A stretch of 16,979 bases of DNA from Candidatus Atribacteria bacterium (GCA_003513845.1 DOTB01000046.1:1193-18171); one strand, 5' to 3'. Shown: positions 1 through 6,831, numbered from the stretch's first letter. The notes: a model not told the origin generated them from the sequence alone. Program-made: numbers and translations.

Positions 1-49
1 AGTCCAGTATTTCTCGTTTCAAACTACGGTATTTTGACCTAAAAAAATA

Positions 50-877
50 CTAATTAATTTTAATTACCCAACCTTCTTCTTTCCACTTGTTCCACTTTTT
101 ATCATCTATTCCGTCTACAAGCTTAATATCTTCTGGGGCTTTAAATCCCCCATGAGTTTCTCTATAATCAATTATATTTTGTGCAATTTTTTTACCTACT
201 CCCCAAAGACAATCTAATTCTTCTAAAGAAGCAGCATTAATATTTATAATTTTATTACCTGATGAATTAGTACTTTCTGTGGTACTTTCTAATATTGGCG
301 AGAATTCTTCTATATTTGCCTTACTAATTAATTCCTGGTATTTTTCTATACTATATTTATTATTCCATAAATTATTAAATTGGGTCTGATATTTTTCAAT
401 AACATTCTTATCATCTATTACTAATAAATTTTCATCATTCCTTTCTCCGGCAGAAGCAGTCCAATTATACGATCCTGTAATAACTATTTTGTTATCTATT
501 ACTGCAAATTTATTATGCATAATATAACTATTTGAACTTATTCTTACTTCTATGCCATTTTTTACAAAATAACGAGATTTACTATATTCAGCGGTAACTT
601 GCGAATGATCCAAATATATTTTAATATCTACTCCTCTATCTTTTGCTCTAAGTATTGCCTGAGCTATTTCTCTATCAGTAAAGGTATACATCGCGATATT
701 AATGGATTCTTTTGCATTATCTATATTTTCAATAATTATTGATTCTGGATCATCATAAAGAGAGAAATAAACCTCTACTTTAGCAAGAGCATTGAAAGAA
801 AAAACAAATAATAAACTAATAAGTAATAGAAAGATGAAAGTAAATTTAGTTTGTTTTTTATAAATAAGAATATTCAT
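50..877 (-). CDS. Secreted phospholipase-D-like nuclease with C-terminal helix-hairpin-helix domain
   Basis: The 275-residue protein has a basic N-terminus, a hydrophobic stretch (about residues 11-30) and an ALA/K signal-peptidase-like site near residue 32, so it is probably exported. It has one HKD motif (H121, K123, D128) followed by GSYN at 135-138, as in single-HKD Nuc-type enzymes that act as dimers to cut phosphodiesters. After a Ser/Thr-rich linker (about 197-207), residues 210-275 form a ComEA-like helix-hairpin-helix DNA-binding domain (NINAAS, WGVGKKIAQ). The start is supported by GGGGAG 7 bases upstream. It is the last gene of the leftward cluster. Inference: an extracytoplasmic DNase or DNA-uptake accessory. 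The exact substrate is not visible in the sequence. Confidence 0.85.
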   Translation of the reverse strand: MNILIYKKQTKFTFIFLLLISLLFVFSFNALAKVEVYFSLYDDPESIIIENIDNAKESINIAMYTFTDREIAQAILRAKDRGVDIKIYLDHSQVTAEYSKSRYFVKNGIEVRISSNSYIMHNKFAVIDNKIVITGSYNWTASAGERNDENLLVIDDKNVIEKYQTQFNNLWNNKYSIEKYQELISKANIEEFSPILESTTESTNSSGNKIININAASLEELDCLWGVGKKIAQNIIDYRETHGGFKAPEDIKLVDGIDDKKWNKWKEEGWVIKIN

Positions 878-939
878 AAAAAATCTCCCCTTTTAGTATA
901 TTTATAATTTTAATTAAGTGCTTCTTAATATTTAAAAAA

Positions 940-1140
940 TTATTTTTTCTCTAGTATCGGATAATCTCCGCTTAAATATTTTTTAAGATTCTCTTCGGTG
1001 ATATACCATCTGCCGGTAATTTTTTGCACTTTAATTTTCCCTTCTCTAAAATAAGCTCTTATAGTAGGCTTAGTGCTTTTCAACATCTCGGCAACTTCAT
1101 CCACATTATATAATTTTAATCCACTTACTTCTAAAGGCAT
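940..1140 (-). CDS. Excisionase/MerR-like helix-turn-helix DNA-binding protein, copy 1
   Basis: A 66-residue protein with the small winged-HTH architecture of excisionase-family regulators: YNVDEVAEMLKST is the first helix pair, TIRAYFREGKI the recognition segment and GRWYITEENLKKYL the wing and last helix. It starts behind AGGAGG with about 7-base spacing. It is a clear paralogue of the gene at 1286-1468; both begin MPL-VSG and share the TIRAYFREGK core. A 4-unit 8-bp iteron array lies 43 bases upstream of its start. Such proteins act as recombination directionality factors or as small repressors. The promoter-proximal array suggests it is itself controlled by the array-binding protein. Confidence 0.8.
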   Translation of the reverse strand: MPLEVSGLKLYNVDEVAEMLKSTKPTIRAYFREGKIKVQKITGRWYITEENLKKYLSGDYPILEKK

Positions 1141-1183
1141 TTTTTCTCCTCCTGTCTATTAAAAAGCTATTTTGATTGATATT

Positions 1184-1217
1184 TTGACGTCTTGACGCTA
1201 AAACGCTAAAGCGTCAA
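1184..1217. repeat. 8-bp iteron array A (4 units plus AA)
   Basis: Four contiguous 8-bp units TTGACGTC, TTGACGCT, AAAACGCT, AAAGCGTC, then AA. All fit WWRRCGYY with CG at unit positions 5-6. The array lies 43 bases upstream of the excisionase-like start at 1140, where an operator would be expected. Its right flank (TCAAATATGTT) is also found at the right flank of array B. Confidence 0.9.
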
Positions 1218-1285
1218 ATATGTTAGTATATTAAAATAAAATATACTATTGATCTTCCTAATAGAAAGAGCACAATAGATTCCCA

Positions 1286-1468
1286 TCAATAATCTTCATT
1301 AATGAAACGTTTGAGATTTTCTTCTGTTATATGCCATTTACCATTTATTTTTCTTCCTTTTAGTTTGCCTTCTCTAAAATAGGCCCTTATGGTTGCTTCC
1401 GTACTTTTTAGCATATCAGCTACTTCTTTCACATCATACACTTTTACTCCACTCACTATTAAGGGCAT
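1286..1468 (-). CDS. Excisionase/MerR-like helix-turn-helix DNA-binding protein, copy 2
   Basis: A 60-residue paralogue of the protein at 940-1140, with the same order: MPLIVSGVKVY lead, KEVADMLKST helix, TIRAYFREGKLK recognition segment and GKWHITEENLKRF C-terminal wing/helix. Most differences are conservative and the C-terminal tail is shorter. AGGAGG sits 6 bases before the ATG. Array B lies 46 bases upstream of the start, matching the array-to-gene spacing of the other copy, so array plus gene appears to be a duplicated module. Likely a small repressor or directionality factor; the target is not visible. Confidence 0.8.
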   Translation of the reverse strand: MPLIVSGVKVYDVKEVADMLKSTEATIRAYFREGKLKGRKINGKWHITEENLKRFINEDY

Positions 1469-1514
1469 AGTATTCCTCCTATTATATTTATATTTAAGAA
1501 TTAAAATGACTTGA

Positions 1515-1604
1515 TTGACGTTTTAGCGTCATGACGTCAAAGCGTTTTGACGCTTTAGCGTTTTGACGTCTTGACGCTTTGACGCTAAAACGCTTTGACG
1601 TCAA
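1515..1604. repeat. 8-bp iteron array B (11 units plus AA)
   Basis: Exactly eleven 8-bp units in register (TTGACGTT, TTAGCGTC, ATGACGTC, AAAGCGTT, TTGACGCT, TTAGCGTT, TTGACGTC, TTGACGCT, TTGACGCT, AAAACGCT, TTGACGTC) followed by AA, 90 bp in all. Every unit fits WWRRCGYY. It overlaps the last codons and stop of the ribbon-helix-helix gene and lies upstream of the excisionase-like gene at 1286-1468. Positions 1547-1605 match 1747-1805 in array C at 57 of 59 bases. Confidence 0.95.
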
Positions 1605-1918
1605 ATATGTTCGTTAATTAATTTTTCTATTACTGCACTGAGCTGCATTTCATTTGCGGCAGCATAGACCCGTAGCTTCTTAGATTGTTCCAAAGTAAGA
1701 TAAATAGTGTGTTTTTTCTTAATTGACGTCTTGACGCTTTGACGCTTTGACGCTTTAGCGTTTTGACGTCTTGACGCTTTGACGTCAAAACGCTTTGACG
1801 TCAAAGCGTCAACATCATCCTTTTTATCTTCTTTTTTCTTTTCCTTTCTGGTATCCTGAATCCAATCCAGCGAAGCATCCTGGAAAGGATCTGAACCCAA
1901 CCTTTCTTTTTTTGTCAT
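1601..1918 (-). CDS. ParA-partner ribbon-helix-helix protein (ParB/centromere-binding type)
   Basis: A 105-residue protein in three parts. The N-terminus carries LGSDPF...WIQDTR (residues 7-24), the type of short peptide that contacts ParA in small partition partners. Residues 25-68 are a highly basic linker whose 36-65 part is encoded by 8-bp iteron array C and shows an 8-residue period (DVKASRRQ, NAKASKRQ, SVKTS). Residues 69-105 (HTIYLTLEQSKKLRVYAAA...) form a ribbon-helix-helix DNA-binding domain. The gene starts 4 bases after the parA stop, with GAGG 8 bases before its ATG, so the two form an operon. Family knowledge: RHH partners (ParG, omega type) bind tandem short repeats and repress their operon. 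Inference: it binds the WWRRCGYY arrays, including the one inside its own gene. Confidence 0.8.
   Translation of the reverse strand: MTKKERLGSDPFQDASLDWIQDTRKEKKKEDKKDDVDALTSKRFDVKASRRQNAKASKRQSVKTSIKKKHTIYLTLEQSKKLRVYAAANEMQLSAVIEKLINEHI
1723..1812. repeat. 8-bp iteron array C, inside the RHH gene
   Basis: Eleven exact 8-bp units (TTGACGTC, three TTGACGCT, TTAGCGTT, TTGACGTC, TTGACGCT, TTGACGTC, AAAACGCT, TTGACGTC, AAAGCGTC) plus AA, 90 bp, the same size and unit number as array B. It lies wholly within the coding sequence for residues 36-65 of the RHH protein. A perfect 20-bp palindrome centred on GACGTC occupies 1790-1809. Candidate intragenic centromere or operator. Confidence 0.95.
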
Positions 1919-1922
1919 CTAA

Positions 1923-2672
1923 TTAACCTCTTTTAATAATTTCCTGACAAAGGTTTAGATAATCTTTAGCACCATAACTGTTTGCTTTATATTCAAAAAT
2001 CGTCTGGCCAAAACTGGGAGCCTCTGCTAGGGATACATTATCCCTGATTAAGGTTTTGAAAAAGCGACTGCCGAAGTAATTTTCGATTTTTTCCACAACT
2101 TCTTTATTAAGATTTTTTCTATGATCAAATCTGGTAGCAATAATGCCAGTGATTTCAATATCTTTATTCAGTCTTTTTTTGACAATATCAATGGTAGCAA
2201 GAAGCTTGCTCATGCCCTGTAAAGCCAGAAATTCGGTCTGTAAGGGAATATAAACCTCCTGAGTAGTAGTAAGGGCATTAAGGGTAAGTAATCCCAGGCT
2301 GGGTGGGCAGTCAATCAACATATAATCATAATGGTATATTCCCTCCAGGGCTTCTTTTAATAAAAATTCTCTACCTGCTATACCAGAAAACTCAATTTCT
2401 GCTCCGGAAAGTTCCAGAGAAGAGGGGATAAGGTCAATACCATTTCTATTTATAATAGCCTTCTGAGCCTTACAATTGCCTTTAAGCAGCTCATAAACAG
2501 TATTTTCAAGGTTGTGTGCCTCAATACCCAGGCTGTAGGTGAGATGGGCTTGGGGATCAAGATCAATCAATAAAACCTTTTTAGCCAAGATACACAACCC
2601 CGCACCGATATTCATGGTGCAGGTAGTTTTCCCCACTCCGCCTTTTTGATTAATAAAAGCAATTTTTTTCAT
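1923..2672 (-). CDS. parA: ParA/Soj-type partition ATPase
   Basis: A 249-residue deviant-Walker ATPase: KGGVGKTT (residues 10-17) is the ParA-type Walker A, LLIDLDPQAHLT (about 34-45) follows it, and LIDCPPSLG (about 118-126) is the Walker B/A'' region. There is no N-terminal HTH, so it is a short Soj/type-Ib ParA, which segregates low-copy replicons by forming nucleotide-dependent gradients on the nucleoid. The RHH partner gene follows after a 4-base gap in the same direction. No iterons lie between this gene and its divergent neighbour, so any centromere is downstream in the operon rather than in the parA promoter. Such ATPases also occur on chromosomes, but this partner and the Rep and primase genes favour a plasmid. 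Confidence 0.93.
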   Translation of the reverse strand: MKKIAFINQKGGVGKTTCTMNIGAGLCILAKKVLLIDLDPQAHLTYSLGIEAHNLENTVYELLKGNCKAQKAIINRNGIDLIPSSLELSGAEIEFSGIAGREFLLKEALEGIYHYDYMLIDCPPSLGLLTLNALTTTQEVYIPLQTEFLALQGMSKLLATIDIVKKRLNKDIEITGIIATRFDHRKNLNKEVVEKIENYFGSRFFKTLIRDNVSLAEAPSFGQTIFEYKANSYGAKDYLNLCQEIIKRG

Positions 2673-2699
2673 AATAAATTTATATTTACCTACATCATT

Positions 2700-2727
2700 T
2701 TACATTGATAATATATTAGCATATAAT
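2700..2727 (+). promoter_or_regulatory. Possible sigma-A-type promoter for the DUF5677-like gene
   Basis: TTACAT at 2700-2705 and a perfect TATAAT at 2722-2727 are separated by 16 bases, about 65 bases upstream of the start at 2793, in the divergent spacer from parA. The surrounding DNA is very AT-rich, so a chance match is possible. Confidence 0.35.
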
Positions 2728-2792
2728 AATTGATATTGGAAGATGTTTTATGGTTATTATAAAAAAATATTTTAACTTACGGGGTAATGTTT

Positions 2793-3506
2793 ATGTATAA
2801 GTTAGATGAAGAAACGAAAAGTATTATAGAAAATGCTAAAACATTAATGATAAGAGAAGCTAAAAATATAAAATACCTTTTAGAAGAAATTGGAAATAAA
2901 AATGATACCACTGCTAAAGTTATAGGAGCAAATGTTTTTGCTGTAGGTTCTGAAATGTTAGTTTTACAAATATTAGAAAACCTTAGCAATAGTTTCTTGT
3001 TAATATCAACTATTGGCCTTAGAACTTTACTTGAAAATTATATAAATGTTCACTATATTTACCATCATCCAGACCATCCAAAGGATATAGAATGGGCAGA
3101 AAACCAATGTAAAGACTATATAAAAAGGTCCATAGATCCCCGTTCTCAAAAGAGTAGGCTTGGAGAAAAATCCCTTTATCAAAGAGCAAAAATAATACGG
3201 TTTGAAGAACTATATACACATGTTTATTCAGATTTATGTAATTATTCACATTTTTTAGCCGGCAGCCTTGATAGCACAGTCATTCCGTTTTACTTCAAAG
3301 GCAAAACAATAGAAACTGCTATTTATACAATTACATTCTACCAAGATATTTTAATAGCTATATCATCGTTTTACGGAACTTCCTTTGACATATTTATTGA
3401 TGATCTTTTGCTTTTTAAAAGAAAAGGCCAAAACATTCTGTCAAATATAAATGGGAGGGAAGAATATAGAAAATTCAAAGAAAAAATTAAAAATCTATCA
3501 AAATAA
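2793..3506 (+). CDS. DUF5677-like all-helical protein of unknown function
   Basis: About 237 residues, read divergently from parA. ATG 2793 is preferred because GGGGT ends 7 bases before it; the ATG at 2787 would leave only 2 bases. The sequence is helical throughout, with a membrane-like or amphipathic segment around residues 60-75 (LVLQILENLSNSFLLIS). The RTLLENYINVHYIY...WAENQCKDYIKRS pattern and the later HVYSDLCNYSHFLAGSL are reminiscent of DUF5677-type proteins found beside mobile elements and defence genes. There is no signal peptide and no obvious catalytic motif beyond the His/Tyr-rich segment. The family call comes from pattern memory and is tentative. Confidence 0.6.
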   Translation: MYKLDEETKSIIENAKTLMIREAKNIKYLLEEIGNKNDTTAKVIGANVFAVGSEMLVLQILENLSNSFLLISTIGLRTLLENYINVHYIYHHPDHPKDIEWAENQCKDYIKRSIDPRSQKSRLGEKSLYQRAKIIRFEELYTHVYSDLCNYSHFLAGSLDSTVIPFYFKGKTIETAIYTITFYQDILIAISSFYGTSFDIFIDDLLLFKRKGQNILSNINGREEYRKFKEKIKNLSK

Positions 3507-3749
3507 AAATGGTACAGGAGTACTTTTTTTGCATTAAAAGCAGGATCTGATAAAAATTGCATCAATTTTCCTTATATGGCATCAGTTTTAGCAAATTTGC
3601 AAGATATAGAAGAAAAAAATATTACTGCAACAAAAATATATAAATGGGCATTATTTATTGCTGTAATATCAGTGATGATATCATTATGTTCTAATTATAA
3701 ATATAATTTAAATGCCATCATTCAATGGGTAATAGGTAGCTCGATGTAA
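3507..3749 (+). pseudogene. Decayed or truncated small membrane ORF
   Basis: An open frame from 3507 to the stop at 3747-3749 reads ...FFALKAGSDKN...; its first ATG (3576) would give 57 residues with one hydrophobic helix (YKWALFIAVISVMISL). No ribosome site precedes that ATG. Before a T7 run (3524-3530), another frame reads NGTGVLF, and one extra T would join the two as NGTGVLFFALKAG. This suggests a gene whose 5' part is lost and which carries a homopolymer frameshift. It starts directly after the DUF5677-like stop. The function is unknown. A real 57-aa peptide remains possible. Confidence 0.4.
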
Positions 3750-3892
3750 GTAGGCTAATGATTATTTGTTGTATTTGACATATTAATTTATTATCCTTAA
3801 AAAAGTTATAGTAATAATTGCTGCAGTAAATACTCTCTTTTTTGCCTGGAATGAAAGATAAACCCTAAAAAATAACTATCAGGAGGAAATTG

Positions 3893-4129
3893 GTGTCGGA
3901 TATAAATAAACGAGATAGAGAACGAATTATTGAAATATTGGGAAAAGGAGACGAAGAGATCGGAGAGCCCTCTGATGAGAACAAAGCTAAATATAAAGCA
4001 GCTAAAAAACATTTTAATATACTCAATCAACAACAAAATGAAATTAAATACTTCTTTAACTTTTTAACACCAGAGGACTATGATTATTATTTTAATCATT
4101 TGAAGAATGGCAATTACAATTTTAGTTAA
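3893..4129 (+). CDS. Small charged hypothetical protein
   Basis: About 78 residues from GTG 3893, chosen because AGGAGG (3881-3886) lies 6 bases upstream; TTG 3890 would leave only 3 bases. The sequence is strongly charged and helical (SDINKRDRERIIEILGKGDEEIGEPSDENKAKYKAAKKHF) and ends in an aromatic-rich segment (YFFNFLTPEDYDYYFNHL). It has no membrane segment, signal peptide or cysteine motif. I do not recognise the family. The strong ribosome site is the main support that it is expressed. Confidence 0.6.
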   Translation: MSDINKRDRERIIEILGKGDEEIGEPSDENKAKYKAAKKHFNILNQQQNEIKYFFNFLTPEDYDYYFNHLKNGNYNFS

Positions 4130-4245
4130 AAAATTGATGCAGAACTAGAAAAAAACGGAACGTGAGTACAGGGATAAAAAGTAGTTCTATTGGTATATTT
4201 TTTCATTATACATTTCCCTTTGATCTAATTTTTAGAATATCTAGA

Positions 4246-4788
4246 TTATCTCCGTAATAAAGCGTGTTCATATCTTATTGCCTCTCCAAAAATAAGCCTA
4301 TTTTTTATCTTCAAATAGTTTTTATATTCAAAGAAGAATACACAAACTACAGTACAAATCCATATATGCCAAGTTTGGCCCCAATCAAAAGGTTTGTGCA
4401 ATATAATTGAATAATCACCACGCGCAAACCGGTCTGTTACACGACCTTCTCCTGGCCTAAAATGCTGGTATTCATTTGTGATATTATATGCAATACTTAA
4501 GGCAATAAAGAAAATTGCGAGTGGTACAATAATCGCTAAAAATATCTTCTGCTTTTTATTTATATTCCCGGGGAATTTATCCCATATACCCCTTGCCTTT
4601 TTAATAATTTTCTTTTTCTTTGATTCTTTCTTTTGCCTCTTTTCGTTATTCTTTTTTTCGGTTTTTACAATCGCTATCTCTTTATTTTGACTATTATTAG
4701 TAATATTATACAGAGGTTCATTACATTCTTTACAAAATCTGGCATCTTCTTCATTTTCAGTTTCACATAATGGACATATCTTTTTCAT
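4246..4788 (-). CDS. Zinc-ribbon membrane protein
   Basis: 180 residues. The N-terminus CPLCETENEEDARFCKEC (residues 5-22) is a double CxxC zinc ribbon. It is followed by a very basic Lys-rich linker (about 38-77) and two hydrophobic segments: about 81-102 (KIFLAIIVPLAIFFIALSIAY) and 141-153 (HIWICTVVCVFFF). GAGGGG lies 6-7 bases before the ATG. The arrangement predicts a cytosolic zinc ribbon tethered to the membrane, common in hypothetical proteins of low-GC bacteria and their mobile elements. It lies 91 bases upstream of the recombinase stop, so the recombinase gene precedes it in transcription. No specific function can be assigned. Confidence 0.7.
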   Translation of the reverse strand: MKKICPLCETENEEDARFCKECNEPLYNITNNSQNKEIAIVKTEKKNNEKRQKKESKKKKIIKKARGIWDKFPGNINKKQKIFLAIIVPLAIFFIALSIAYNITNEYQHFRPGEGRVTDRFARGDYSIILHKPFDWGQTWHIWICTVVCVFFFEYKNYLKIKNRLIFGEAIRYEHALLRR

Positions 4789-4879
4789 TTAAACACCCCT
4801 CATATTTATTTACCCACTCTGTATATGACAAAATAAGCCACTATTTAAAACATTTCTCTTTTTATGTCCCTCTTTATCC

Positions 4880-5470
4880 TTATAAACAAACTTTCTTTTC
4901 TATATTATTAATCTCTTCTTGGCTAATGCCGATATATCTTTTAGTGACAGCATTGGAGCTGTGGCCAAGTTTTTCGGAAATTAATTCTATAGGGATCCCG
5001 AAGTTTTTCCGGGAATGATAGCCCCAGGTTTTTCTTAAAGTATGAGTGCCGTAATTTGACGGATCAAGCCCCACTGCCTCTATCCATTTTTTGATCAAGG
5101 TCCATGCCCTGATCCGGTCTAACCTCTGTCCGGTCTGTGTCTTGAAGAGATAGTCTTCAGGATCCGGAAACTTCTCCTGCTCAAAATATTTTTCCAGTGC
5201 CTTTTTGACAGAGTCATTAATTAATATTTTTAATTCTCTTTTGGTTTTGCTGGTCCTGATTTTAAAATGGTCTTTTATTTCTCCTTGGGCATTTAATACA
5301 TCTTTTACCCGGAGCGATAATAAATCGGAAATTCTTAAGGCGGAATTAATTCCGAAGACAAAAAGCAGGTAATCTCTTGCCCGATATTTTTCGTTATATT
5401 GATCGCCTAATATGTGTTGTTTGATGGCATAAATCTTTTGCTGGTTCCTGATCGGCTCTACATTATTCAT
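4880..5470 (-). CDS. Short tyrosine recombinase (phage-integrase family)
   Basis: 196 residues containing the tyrosine-recombinase catalytic set: R46 (in ALRISDLL), a beta-hairpin Lys at K75 or K77, H143-x-x-R146 (HTLRKTWGYH), H170 (LGHSS) and nucleophile Y179 (KRYIGIS). The N-terminal SAM-like core-binding domain of XerC/D enzymes (usually about 300 aa in all) is missing or reduced to about 30 residues, a known small-integrase architecture. The enzyme would cut and rejoin DNA through a 3'-phosphotyrosine, for integration, inversion or multimer resolution. Inverted repeats in the 150 bases upstream (5621-5642) are candidate target sites. The ribosome site is weak. Confidence 0.88.
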   Translation of the reverse strand: MNNVEPIRNQQKIYAIKQHILGDQYNEKYRARDYLLFVFGINSALRISDLLSLRVKDVLNAQGEIKDHFKIRTSKTKRELKILINDSVKKALEKYFEQEKFPDPEDYLFKTQTGQRLDRIRAWTLIKKWIEAVGLDPSNYGTHTLRKTWGYHSRKNFGIPIELISEKLGHSSNAVTKRYIGISQEEINNIEKKVCL

Positions 5471-5743
5471 TATTTCTCACAATCCTTATATAACATTTTT
5501 ATCATAATATATCATATTGTTATGCAAATGTAAGTATTATTTTTAAATTATTTACATTAATTGAATAAAAGTGAAGATATAAAAGGGGTAGAAGGATTTT
5601 TACAGATTCTATCCAATGAATAACACAATACATATTGTGTTATGCGAATATAATGCCTTATTTCTTTATCCTGGATAAAATGAATGGTAATACCTTATTA
5701 TCTATAAAATTTTTCAAATATGGGGATATATTGAGGCTGTTAA
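5471..5743. other. AT-rich intergenic region upstream of the recombinase
   Basis: No convincing gene is seen here. It holds the perfect inverted repeat at 5621-5642 and two related segments: CATATTGTTATGC near 5513-5525 and CATATTGTGTTATGC at 5631-5645. These could be recombinase binding sites or operators. Confidence 0.4.
5621..5642. repeat. Perfect 10-bp inverted repeat with 2-bp centre
   Basis: TAACACAATA, CA, TATTGTGTTA. Flanking A/T at 5620/5643 extends the arms to 11 bp. The inner arm CACAATA/TATTGTG recurs with a 6-bp spacer at 7372-7391. It lies upstream of the recombinase start and could be an operator or a recombination core site. Confidence 0.6.
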
Positions 5744-5863
5744 TCATGAATTGGCTTTTTTCTTTTCCCTATTATCTATTTCTAATAAAAAATCAAGGAG
5801 GCGAGTCATATTCTCTGTAATTTCTATGGCATCCTTTTTAGATAATTTTTTTGAAAAATAAGG
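5744..5863 (-). pseudogene. Possible remnant of a small helical gene
   Basis: This minus-strand frame reads PYFSKKLSKKDAIEITENMTRLLDF...EIDNREKKKANS and stops at 5744-5746. The composition is protein-like, an amphipathic helix with a basic tail. The only ATG (5809) would give 21 residues and has no good ribosome site, and the upstream frame closes with TAA. It is probably the C-terminal remnant of a lost gene. A short unannotated peptide is the alternative. Confidence 0.3.
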
Positions 5864-5953
5864 TTGTTAAGTTTTGATTGTGTGATTAATAAATTGTTCT
5901 GAATATTTAATCATGATATTTACTTAGTAAAAAATAATAATATTAATGGATTT

Positions 5954-6619
5954 TTATTTGAGATGATCGCTGGCAAATCTTTTTACCCATCCTATCATAT
6001 CTTTAACGTCTGAGGTACTAAACTGATTGAAATTAGCATGATCAGCATTGTTGCGGATATCTGCCTTGGCAGTAATCTCTTTTTGTGTAAGTTTGGTGTA
6101 TGCACTATCTTTTACTAAAAAGTCATTTAACATGTTTATGTTAGTTTTTACCGGGTAGGAAATATTACGTTTATCACACATTTTTCTTAGTGTGTCCTCT
6201 AATACAGCTCCGGTTAAAGAAGCAGCTGGAACATAATAACCTTCCTCTAATAGTACTTCGGCTTGTTCTATAAAATCACCTAACAAATCTGCTTGCAACA
6301 TAGCTCGCATATCAAACAGAAAATCATCTGTAAAGTCTCGGTATGCTGCCTCCACTACTCCATAACATAAATTGAAATAAAAGCTATTATTAGCGGTGGT
6401 TTTATTTTCGGCTATACGTCTTAACTGCTGATAATGTTCGCTATCTTCGCCACACACTTTTTTTATCAGATTCAGACTTTCAGTACGAAATCGAAGATAT
6501 TCATTACCTGGAGGAAATTTATGCCAACTATCACCAGTCCAGCCATATCTTTGAAAAACTTGTTTACCTTCTTCAAGTAGCTTTTTAAATTTATTATTGG
6601 TCTTTTCCTTTAAATCCAT
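5954..6619 (-). CDS. HEPN-like (DUF4145-type) protein with RNNADH motif
   Basis: 221 residues, all-helical. The C-terminal half (about 118-221) resembles HEPN/DUF4145 domains: an AASLTGAVLEDTLRKMCDKRN helix, then DIRNNADHANF, where R189-N-N-A-D-H194 fits the HEPN Rx4-6H ribonuclease signature. The N-terminal half (FKKLLEEGKQVFQRYGWTG...) is an unrecognised helical domain. HEPN proteins are often RNases in toxin-antitoxin, abortive-infection and other anti-phage systems. It is the third gene of an operon behind the acidic peptide (26-base gap) and the membrane protein. The AGGAAATG segment before the ATG supplies a ribosome site. Ribonuclease activity is inferred only from the motif. Confidence 0.65.
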   Translation of the reverse strand: MDLKEKTNNKFKKLLEEGKQVFQRYGWTGDSWHKFPPGNEYLRFRTESLNLIKKVCGEDSEHYQQLRRIAENKTTANNSFYFNLCYGVVEAAYRDFTDDFLFDMRAMLQADLLGDFIEQAEVLLEEGYYVPAASLTGAVLEDTLRKMCDKRNISYPVKTNINMLNDFLVKDSAYTKLTQKEITAKADIRNNADHANFNQFSTSDVKDMIGWVKRFASDHLK

Positions 6620-6645
6620 AAATCATTTCCTATAAAAGTTGTATG

Positions 6646-6828
6646 TTATTTCTTCTTTTCCTCATCTGCATTTTTCTGTGTTTCTATATGCCTAAATGGA
6701 TTATTGTCTGATTGATCAGCATCAGCAGAATTTGCATTTGAATCTGCTTCATCAGCATCAGCAATATTTTGCATAAGAGGTTTTTGTTCACCTAAATGTT
6801 TTTCTAAATATTTTTTATTTTTTCCCAT
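6646..6828 (-). CDS. Small acidic Ala/Asp-repeat peptide
   Basis: 60 residues: a basic N-terminus (MGKNKKYLEKHLG), an Ala-Asp-Ser-Asn low-complexity stretch (ADADEADSNANSADADQSD, about 23-41) encoded by near-repeats of a CATCAGCATCAGC-type sequence, and a charged tail. It starts 3 bases after the upstream gene's stop, with AGGAG 11 bases before its ATG, so it is probably translationally coupled. It has no recognisable fold and is likely disordered. It could be an antitoxin-like or linker partner of its neighbours, or spurious; the tight operon spacing is the main support. Confidence 0.5.
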   Translation of the reverse strand: MGKNKKYLEKHLGEQKPLMQNIADADEADSNANSADADQSDNNPFRHIETQKNADEEKKK

Positions 6829-6831
6829 ATA

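Noticed and set aside
29..50. GTATTTT/AAAATAC hairpin as a terminator for the nuclease gene
   Set aside because: It is a 7-bp A/T-only stem overlapping the stop codon with no T tract after it on the minus strand.
1515..1812. The repeat arrays as a CRISPR array
   Set aside because: The units are contiguous 8-mers with no unique spacers, and there are no cas genes.
3775..3812. TTGACA with TATAGT as a promoter for the gene at 3893
   Set aside because: The spacing is 26 bases, too long, and no acceptable -10 lies at 16-18 bases.
5635..5820. Plus-strand 61-codon frame
   Set aside because: It has no ribosome site, begins inside the inverted repeat and overlaps a more protein-like frame on the other strand.
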